DNA of 64,000 nt, taken from positions 248,001 through 312,000 of the forward strand of contig NZ_RBWX01000008.1 of assembly GCF_003634215.1 (NCBI RefSeq), in the 5' to 3' direction. A program made the translations under genes and the position numbers. Each line of letters starts with the position of its first letter. Position 1 is the first letter of the stretch. Source of the DNA: Sphingosinicella microcystinivorans. GTDB lineage: Bacteria > Pseudomonadota > Alphaproteobacteria > Sphingomonadales > Sphingomonadaceae. Below are positions 16,529 to 25,093 of this stretch, piece after piece. The notes below the pieces were generated by a model. The model was not told the origin of the DNA. It made no database searches and was given only the letters and a program-made list of their open reading frames with translations.

Positions 16529-16752
16529 CTTCCGAAGGCAGCCGCCGCCAGCTCGCGTTCCGCGTCGCGGGCGAGCTTGGCGGTGCGCACCTTCTCTCCC
16601 TCCAGCAGGTTATGCGTGTGCTGCCGAGCGAGCTCGATCCAGCGATCGCGGGCCAGAATGGCCTGTTTACGTACGTTCATGAGCACGGCTTCGGTGATGG
16701 CCCGCTGGGCCGCCGCGATCCGTTCCTGATAGAATTCTGTCTGGTCTTTCAC
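16525..16752 (-). CDS. Small helical hypothetical protein
   Basis: The 75-residue protein is predicted mostly helical and charged (MKDQTEFYQERIAAAQRAIT, then ARDRWIELARQHTHNLLEGE). It overlaps the downstream gene by 4 nt (ATGA). No family recognised. Confidence 0.65.
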   Translation of the reverse strand: MKDQTEFYQERIAAAQRAITEAVLMNVRKQAILARDRWIELARQHTHNLLEGEKVRTAKLARDAERELAAAAFGS

Positions 16753-16782
16753 GCGGGGGGCCTTTCTCTGGAAGATCGGCGA

Positions 16783-16944
16783 TCAGCCGATCAGGTCATA
16801 AACGATCTGCCGAAGTTGCTGGCGCGTCAGCCCGGAGGGTTCGCGCCGCGCGCCCGTGGGGGGCGCCGTTTTCGGCAAAGAGGAAGCTGTGCGGCGCGCC
16901 GGGTTCCGGCGTCCGTTATTCATATAGGTTTGCATATCTGTCAT
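16783..16944 (-). CDS. Small hypothetical protein
   Basis: This small, basic protein of about 50 residues ends LTRQQLRQIVYDLIG, a helix resembling those seen in other short sphingomonad-type proteins. Several closely spaced ATGs (16974, 16944, 16935, 16923) compete and no strong ribosome site decides; 16944 (MTDMQTYMNN) is chosen arbitrarily. Same direction as the neighbouring small genes. Confidence 0.45.
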   Translation of the reverse strand: MTDMQTYMNNGRRNPARRTASSLPKTAPPTGARREPSGLTRQQLRQIVYDLIG

Positions 16945-17006
16945 TTGTCTTGGCCGCACCAATCGCGGCGTCATATTTTGTGAAGCGTGTTCGCTTCGCA
17001 GTCGTG

Positions 17007-17037
17007 GGGCGGCCCGGCGACTATCGCCAGGCCTCCC
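17007..17037. terminator. Hairpin downstream of the cold-shock gene
   Basis: GGCGA and TCGCC enclose a three-base loop, extended by GGCC/GGCC and GGG/CCC with two mismatches. It lies 20 bp past the csp stop codon (minus strand). No T tract, so its role as terminator is tentative. Confidence 0.4.
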
Positions 17038-17056
17038 GAGCCCGTGAAAGCGCCGG

Positions 17057-17263
17057 TCAGGCAGCTTTCAGGCTGACCGCACTCGTGCGGCCGCGCTGAT
17101 CGCGCTCCAGCTCATAGCTGACGCGCTGGTCCTTATCGAGCGTCTCCATGCCCGCCATCTGGACGGCGGTGATGTGGACGAACGCGTCTTCGCCGGAGTC
17201 TTCGGGCGCGATGAAGCCATAGCCCTTCTGGGCGTTGAAGAATTTTACGGTGCCGATAGGCAT
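17057..17263 (-). CDS. CspA-family cold-shock protein
   Basis: The 68-residue protein has the whole cold-shock fold. The RNP motifs KGYGFIAPE and DAFVHITAV are intact, preceded by GTVKFFNAQ. Role: single-stranded nucleic acid binding and RNA chaperone. It is the last high-GC gene before the A/T-rich insert. Confidence 0.95.
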   Translation of the reverse strand: MPIGTVKFFNAQKGYGFIAPEDSGEDAFVHITAVQMAGMETLDKDQRVSYELERDQRGRTSAVSLKAA

Positions 17264-17497
17264 ATTATGTCTCAGTATTCAAATAATGATCGTACCCGCG
17301 CACCACATGGCGGCGGGTGCCGAGAGGCCGGTGTTCTGAAAAGGGGTGCCGGAGCGCCGCAATCCGTCGCGCGCAACGTCAGCGAGACCTATATAGCGCA
17401 TGTTGGGTTAATTTACAATGTCGGGAACAGATGGCCCTTGGGGCACCTCCCAAGGTTGCGATTTGCACATCGTGCCGGTCGTTGTATCAATGCTTCT

Positions 17498-18907
17498 ATG
17501 AACAGAAATCGCTTTTTTGGATACCCATCCGAACCACCGCTTCTGGGACAAACCATAGAAGCGGCAAGAAAAAATTTTTCAAGTCGTTTAGCACGATATT
17601 CCGTACAAACATGGCCGCAGGTATTCAGATTTGGCGAATTCATCGATTCGAATATTTTAGGCGCCATTGACGGAAGTGAGCTAGCTTATTTTGATATTTC
17701 CGTACCCAATTTCAACGTTTTCTTTGAGGCCGGATACTCTATCGGTCGAGGAAAGCCGACGGTATGCTTAATAAATACATCTTTGGATGGTTCCGGAGCG
17801 TATCTTAATGAGTTGGGACTGTTCGATACAATCGGGCAAGGTCGATACGAAAATTCGGCCGACTTGGTGGATATCCTTTCTACTGATGTGCCGCCACGCC
17901 CGATCCTGCCAGCCTCTTATGAGGCGAATTTTGCACAACCACTTTTCCTGCTGAAAACACGGGCAAATTTTGAGGGAATGGCCAGAGCGATCGGCGCACT
18001 CACCGATACATTCACTCAATTCCGTAGTTTTGATCCCACCGAAGACCAACGAATGGCTCTTAGAGACATTGTTCAACAAGTAGCAGAATCTACCGGTATA
18101 TTATGTGCGGTTGTTTCACGAGAAATACAGGATTCTGAGAATCACAATCTAAGAGCGGCTTTCGTAAGCGGCTTGGCAAGAGGAATGGACAGAGAACTCC
18201 TACTCTTAAACATGAGTAGTAAATCTCTTCCTCTAGACGTTAGAGATTATGCGAAATCAGGTCGAGAACCTGAAAATGTCCAGAAGCTGGTTCAATCCTT
18301 TGCCTTGACGTCATTAGCACGCCTTCAAAGAGCCGCCCCTCAACCCACAGCCTTAAAAGGACCGTCAATTCAGCGAATTAGCTTGGGCGGCACTGCGGCC
18401 GAGAACGAATTCCGCAGGCTATCCGAATACTTTGTAGAAACCCCAGCTTTTCGTGCCGCAATTGAGGGTGAAGGGCGGATTGTCATAGGAAGAAAGGGTT
18501 CAGGAAAAACCGCGATTTTTACGGAAATGGCAACCCAACTTGGAAAGAACCGCAAAAGCCTTATACTTTCTCTAAAACCGGATGGATATCAATTAAGAAA
18601 GTTCAAGGATAACCTTATTAACTTTCTTAGTGAAGGAACAAAAGAACATACGGTAGCCGCGTTTTGGGAGTATCTTTTATTACTTGAGGTTTGTCACAGT
18701 TGCATCACTTATGACGAAAAATATTTAGGAAGAGATCCTGCAATAAGTCGATTGCTTCCAACGCTTAGAGAAAAATATGGCCGTGATGAATATATTATTG
18801 AAGGGGATTTTTCTGAAAGAACCGTTTTACTTTTGGAAGAGATAAATAATAGGTATAATTCTAAAGAAAAAAAAGAATTTATCCAACAATTATCTTTCCA
18901 GAGCTGA
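17498..18907 (+). CDS. NDT/TIR-like domains plus P-loop NTPase, N-terminal part (frame broken)
   Basis: This 469-residue N-terminal part begins MNRNRFFGYPSEPP. Residues 45-95 (ILGAIDGSELAYFDISVPN then NVFFEAGYSIGRGKP) match the active-site layout of nucleoside deoxyribosyltransferase/TIR-like folds. A second, shorter copy of the pattern lies near residues 200-240 (SREIQDSENHNLRAAFVSGL). Walker A GRKGSGKT is at 331-338. The frame then breaks at an A8 tract (18867-18874) and stops at 18907; the continuation is in the next frame. No ribosome site is obvious. Base use is strongly A/T-rich compared with neighbours. From memory it resembles Sll1717-type P-loop ATPases; this is unverified. Confidence 0.75.
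   Translation: MNRNRFFGYPSEPPLLGQTIEAARKNFSSRLARYSVQTWPQVFRFGEFIDSNILGAIDGSELAYFDISVPNFNVFFEAGYSIGRGKPTVCLINTSLDGSGAYLNELGLFDTIGQGRYENSADLVDILSTDVPPRPILPASYEANFAQPLFLLKTRANFEGMARAIGALTDTFTQFRSFDPTEDQRMALRDIVQQVAESTGILCAVVSREIQDSENHNLRAAFVSGLARGMDRELLLLNMSSKSLPLDVRDYAKSGREPENVQKLVQSFALTSLARLQRAAPQPTALKGPSIQRISLGGTAAENEFRRLSEYFVETPAFRAAIEGEGRIVIGRKGSGKTAIFTEMATQLGKNRKSLILSLKPDGYQLRKFKDNLINFLSEGTKEHTVAAFWEYLLLLEVCHSCITYDEKYLGRDPAISRLLPTLREKYGRDEYIIEGDFSERTVLLLEEINNRYNSKEKKEFIQQLSFQS
18867..18874 (+). other. A8 homopolymer at a +1 frame break
   Basis: Removing one A (or slipping by one) joins the frame ending at 18907 to the frame open from 18846 to 19844, producing an uninterrupted protein of about 781 residues. 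Runs of eight As are known sites of RNA-polymerase slippage and of replication slippage, but are also typical sequencing-indel sites. Confidence 0.7.
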
Positions 18908-18944
18908 AATTACGGAAATTATCTATAGTCATGATATAAATGAA

Positions 18945-19844
18945 TTGCGCAAGGATGTTACTGAATATCTTTCAACAAAAGATAAACTTGTAGTTCTGAT
19001 CGATAATTTGGACAAAGGATGGGAATCCAATGGTGTCAGTGGAAACGACTTATTGATGATCAGAACATTAATTGAAGTAGGAAGGAAGATAGAAAGAAAT
19101 TTATCAAAAGCTAATATAGATTCATTTTGCTTAGTATTTTTGAGAAATGATATTTATGAACTTCTTCTTGATAATACTCCTGATAGAGGCAAAGAAGGCA
19201 AAATTGCTATCGATTGGACCGATAGAAATTTGCTAAAGCAAATAATTAAAAACCGACTTTCTTCGTCAAACGTTGAAAATGCAAATTGGGGGAAAATTGC
19301 TGCATCCCATGTCGATGACCGAGGGAGTTTAGATTGGATTATAGATCGATGCCTTATGAGACCAAGGTATTTGATAGATTTTATAAATCGCTGCCTTGGT
19401 TCGGCATCATCACGAAGTCATAGTCAAATTGAGCCAGACGATTTCAAATCCGGGTACCAGGCATTCTCGTTGGACGCGTTGGTAAATACAAATTTGGAAA
19501 TCAGAGATGTTAAGCCAGAATATTATGATGCTGTATTTTGCATGCGTGGAATGAAACACAGAACTTCAAGGATATCCATATCATTATCTTTGCTCTCTAG
19601 GGGGTTTATAGAGAAGGAGCATTCAGATATTATAGAAATAATGATTTGGTACGGAGTTCTAGGAGTTGTTGACGATAATGGATTGGCCACGTTTATTTAT
19701 GAAGTTGAGTATAATAGCCACGTAATCGATCAATTGCGCGGAAAACGAAATCTTGATGACGAAATTTTTGAGATTAATCGAGCGTTCTGGCCTGCGTTAA
19801 AGATTGATAGCGACAATACCGCGCCCAACGTGAGACTTATCTAG
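18945..19844 (+). CDS. P-loop NTPase, C-terminal part (Walker B, winged-helix-like tail)
   Basis: This is the second half of the broken NTPase. The frame is open from 18846; the first possible start inside it is TTG at 18945, so it is more likely a continuation than an independent gene. Walker B lies at its start (KLVVLIDNLDKGW, Asp20), followed by a sensor-like strand (FCLVFLRNDIYELL) and IDWTDRNLLKQIIKNRL, as in STAND/AAA-type ATPases. The end (SLLSRGFIEKEHSDIIEIMI then WYGVLGVV) looks like a winged helix. A/T-rich codon use throughout. The missing Walker A is in the preceding frame. Confidence 0.7.
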   Translation: MRKDVTEYLSTKDKLVVLIDNLDKGWESNGVSGNDLLMIRTLIEVGRKIERNLSKANIDSFCLVFLRNDIYELLLDNTPDRGKEGKIAIDWTDRNLLKQIIKNRLSSSNVENANWGKIAASHVDDRGSLDWIIDRCLMRPRYLIDFINRCLGSASSRSHSQIEPDDFKSGYQAFSLDALVNTNLEIRDVKPEYYDAVFCMRGMKHRTSRISISLSLLSRGFIEKEHSDIIEIMIWYGVLGVVDDNGLATFIYEVEYNSHVIDQLRGKRNLDDEIFEINRAFWPALKIDSDNTAPNVRLI

Positions 19845-20053
19845 ATTCGATGAGGATATATTTAATAGATAAGGATTTTCTCGTAAGTTTTATTTATCTG
19901 ATTTTCACTTCAGTCAACATTTTGACAAGCCTCTCTGCGACTTTCGTCCCCTTCCCAACCCGGCTCCCCTTCGTTAAAGCAGCCCCGACTCCGGCGGTTG
20001 CTGCGCTGCAATAGGCGCGTACGGCCGGGCCTGAATGGCAAGACAAGGGGATC
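19845..20053. other. Intergenic region between NTPase insert and acnA
   Basis: The A/T-rich composition ends near 19910. A GTCAA-N4-TTGAC inverted repeat lies at 19913-19926 at this composition boundary. No integrase, direct repeat or tRNA is visible that would explain the insertion. Confidence 0.5.
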
Positions 20054-20059
20054 GTGAAG

Positions 20060-22741
<2,682 letters not shown>

Positions 22742-22774
22742 GGCCTGGCTTCGGTCAGGGCCGAACGGTCAAGG

Positions 22775-22812
22775 AAGGGCGGGCGCCGAAAGGTTGCCCG
22801 CCCTTTTCTTTA
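22775..22812. terminator. Rho-independent terminator after acnA
   Basis: A perfect 10-bp stem (AAGGGCGGGC / GCCCGCCCTT) with an 11-nt loop is followed by TTCTTT. It lies 33 bp past the acnA stop and also borders the convergent HAD gene, so it may serve both directions. Confidence 0.9.
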
Positions 22813-23478
22813 GTCCCAGTCGATGATCTGCCAGCCGCGCGTTTCGGCGAGCGCGCGCAGCTTCGGCGTCGGGTTGATCGCGAAGCCTTCGTCCGACCAT
22901 TCGAACATCGGCGCGTCGCTGTGGTGGTCAGAAAAGAAGCGCACGTGCAGCGTTTCGCGCGGCGGCAGCGCCTCGGCCACCATGTCGCGCTTCGCGCTGT
23001 CGTAGCAGTTTTCGCCGTCCAGCCGGGCCAGCACCGCGCCCGATGCGTCGCGCTGCGATTTCGTGCCGATCACGTGTTTCACGCCCAGCCGCGCGGCGAT
23101 GGCGTGGACATAGAACGTGTAGGATGCCGTCGCGATCACCACGGTGCGCCCTTCCGCCGTCTCCGCGTCGATCCGCGCCTGCGCGCCCCGGAACGTGCGC
23201 CCCGGCACCATCCAGCGCGCAAAGCCCTCCGCGCGCGGCGCGATCCGGTCCATCGGCACGCGCCGGCCCATCAGCAGCCGGTGGTTGATCTCCTTCAGCC
23301 GCCCCCGGCTCACCAGCTTGCCGACATACGCCGCGCCCGCCAGCAGCGACAGCGGCAGGAAGGCCAGCCGCCACGGCGCCTCGTGCCACGCCCAGTAGAT
23401 CAGCCAGGGCGAATAGGATCCGCCCTGTGTGATTGTCCTGTCCATGTCGAAAACAGAATACTGTATTAGGTTACTCAA
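22810..23478 (-). CDS. HAD-IB family hydrolase (SerB-like phosphatase)
   Basis: The 222-residue protein starts with the HAD nucleophile motif FDMDRTIT (DxDxT), has the second motif in VVIATASYTFYV and the late acidic motif FFSDHHSDAPMFE. The long helical cap after residue 20 fits the HAD-IB subfamily (PSP/SerB-like or lysophosphatidic acid phosphatase-like). The hydrophobic WLIYWAWHEAPWRLAFLPLS cap may contact membrane. It is coupled to the upstream PLP-enzyme gene by ATGA overlap. Confidence 0.88.
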   Translation of the reverse strand: MSNLIQYSVFDMDRTITQGGSYSPWLIYWAWHEAPWRLAFLPLSLLAGAAYVGKLVSRGRLKEINHRLLMGRRVPMDRIAPRAEGFARWMVPGRTFRGAQARIDAETAEGRTVVIATASYTFYVHAIAARLGVKHVIGTKSQRDASGAVLARLDGENCYDSAKRDMVAEALPPRETLHVRFFSDHHSDAPMFEWSDEGFAINPTPKLRALAETRGWQIIDWD

Positions 23479-24779
23479 ACAGCCTCCAGCGCTTGCCTGA
23501 AGTCCGCGACTAGATCGTCTACATGCTCAACCCCGATCGACACCCGAACCAGATTGTCGCTGATCCCCAGCTCCGCCTTCCGCGCATCCGGCACCGACAG
23601 ATGCGTCATCGCCGCCGGATGACTCGCCAGGCTCTCCGTCCCGCCGAGCGAGACGGCAAGCTTCACCAGCTTCAAGTTGTCCAGCAACCGAAACGCCTCC
23701 GCTTCCCCGCCCTTCACGATCACCGAAAACGTCGAACCCGCCCCCGAACAGTGCCGGTCGTATATGTCCCGCTGCGCACTCCCCGGCTCCAGGAACCCCA
23801 GATACCCCACACGCTCGATCTTCGGATGGTCCCGCAGGAAACCACAGAGCGTCCGCGCATTCGCCTCCGCCCGCTCCATCCGAAGCTGCACCGTCTCCAG
23901 GCTGCGCAGCAGCATCCACGACGTGTGCGGATCCGTGATCGTCCCGATGGTATTGCGCAGCGCCAGGATCGGCGCGAGCGCAGCCTTGGTCCCGATGCAC
24001 GCCCCGCCGACCAGATCGGAATGTCCGCCCACATATTTGGTCAGCGAGTAAAGCGAGATGTCCGCACCATGCCGCGTCGGCGCCTGAAAGACGGGGCCGA
24101 GAAATGTGTTGTCACACATGATGACCGGCGTCTCGTCTTCGGCGAACACCGCATCGCGCGCGGCAGCGACCGCCTCGATGTCGACGAGGTCGTTCGTCGG
24201 GTTTGCCGGGCTTTCGAGGTAGATCACCGAAACACGCCCCTTGGCCTTCGCCGCGCGTAACGTCGCCTCGATCGCCTCCCAACTCGCCGACGCGCGAAAA
24301 TCCATCCAGCCCACCGAAAACTTGCCGATCACGGCATCGATCAGTTTCTCGGTCGCCGCATAAAGTGGTGCGGAATGCACGATGATATCGCCGGGCCGTA
24401 CGTAGGCTATCAGCGCCGTGGTGATGGCCGACATACCGGTGGAGAATACGAGCGCATCCTCCGCGCCTTCCCACAGCGCCAGCCGGTCTTCCAGAATTTC
24501 CTGATCGGGGCCATTGAAACGGCCATAGACGAGCCCCTCGGCGCCGCCCGGGCGCCGACCGATAATGCCCTCGAAGAACCGCTTACCATCCGCCGCGCTT
24601 TCGAAAACATAGGTGGAGGTAAGGAAGATCGGCGGCTTCAGTGAGCCTTCGGACAGGGCCGGATCATAGCCATATCCCATCATTAACGTAGACGGATGGA
24701 GCGTACGCCCGCCAAGCTCCAGCGACTGCGGCTTCATCGCGCGACGGCGCGGCGGCGGCGGCGGTTCTGCATCCGTCAT
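23475..24779 (-). CDS. Cystathionine gamma-synthase family PLP enzyme
   Basis: The 434-residue protein of the Cys/Met metabolism PLP family has the phosphate loop ALVFSTGMSAITTAL, the MCDNTFLGPVFQ strand with the PLP-binding Asp, and the Schiff-base lysine in SLYSLTKYVGGHSD. The C-terminal SLGGTESLASHPAAMTH segment is typical of gamma-elimination/replacement enzymes. It could be a cystathionine gamma-synthase, O-acylhomoserine sulfhydrylase or methionine gamma-lyase; the sequence does not separate these. A proline-rich N-tail of about 13 residues is unusual. Co-transcribed with the HAD gene. Confidence 0.88.
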   Translation of the reverse strand: MTDAEPPPPPRRRAMKPQSLELGGRTLHPSTLMMGYGYDPALSEGSLKPPIFLTSTYVFESAADGKRFFEGIIGRRPGGAEGLVYGRFNGPDQEILEDRLALWEGAEDALVFSTGMSAITTALIAYVRPGDIIVHSAPLYAATEKLIDAVIGKFSVGWMDFRASASWEAIEATLRAAKAKGRVSVIYLESPANPTNDLVDIEAVAAARDAVFAEDETPVIMCDNTFLGPVFQAPTRHGADISLYSLTKYVGGHSDLVGGACIGTKAALAPILALRNTIGTITDPHTSWMLLRSLETVQLRMERAEANARTLCGFLRDHPKIERVGYLGFLEPGSAQRDIYDRHCSGAGSTFSVIVKGGEAEAFRLLDNLKLVKLAVSLGGTESLASHPAAMTHLSVPDARKAELGISDNLVRVSIGVEHVDDLVADFRQALEAV

Positions 24780-24854
24780 GCCCGTAACCTATCCCTCTGC
24801 CTGCTCGTCTGCAACGAATACGCCCGAAAACGGAGACGGGCCGGTCAAGGGCAA

Positions 24855-24887
24855 TAAAAAAGCCCCCGCGGAGGGGGCTTTTCTTGT
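24855..24887. terminator. Rho-independent terminator
   Basis: AAAAGCCCCC and GGGGGCTTTT pair around a short loop, and T/A runs flank both sides, so it can terminate in either direction. For the minus strand it closes the message of the short ORF at 24925-25005 and the EAL gene upstream of it. Confidence 0.88.
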
Positions 24888-24924
24888 TGGGAGCGGCAGC
24901 TACGCCGCTCCTGAACTGCAGCGC

Positions 24925-25005
24925 CTAGAGGTAGCTGCCGCCAAACAGCCAATCCCAAAAACCCTTCGCGGGCTGAGCCGGCTTACGAGTCGTATTCGTA
25001 CGCAT
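24925..25005 (-). CDS. Candidate 26-residue small protein
   Basis: A short minus-strand frame encodes MRTNTTRKPAQPAKG followed by FWDWLFGGSYL. It has a GGGGAAC ribosome site 5-11 nt before the ATG and a strong terminator 38 bp after its stop. The basic N half and aromatic C half (FWDWLFGG) suggest a membrane-surface-active peptide. The 314-bp gap between the neighbouring genes contains nothing else. Not recognised; conservation would decide. Confidence 0.45.
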   Translation of the reverse strand: MRTNTTRKPAQPAKGFWDWLFGGSYL

Positions 25006-25093
25006 ATTTGTTCCCCAGCATCACAGTTATGGCAAGCTGCCTTGCTGGTATTTATGCTTAACGAATATGGTTTACAAGCATTAACCGCCAAAG

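Noticed and set aside
17264-17497. Long in-frame N-terminal extension of the NTPase starting at 17174
   Set aside because: That stretch overlaps the csp gene in antisense and its translation is biased and unlike the protein body; the ATG at 17498 begins the recognisable domain.
19913-19926. GTCAA-N4-TTGAC palindrome at the island edge as an acnA operator or insertion mark
   Set aside because: Only one copy exists, no matching direct repeat flanks the insert at the csp side, and its arms are inverted relative to an FNR box.
24780-24860. Possible SAM-II riboswitch upstream of the cystathionine gamma-synthase-family gene
   Set aside because: The leader is only about 75 nt and shows none of the SAM-II pseudoknot elements by eye; only the neighbouring terminator is structured.
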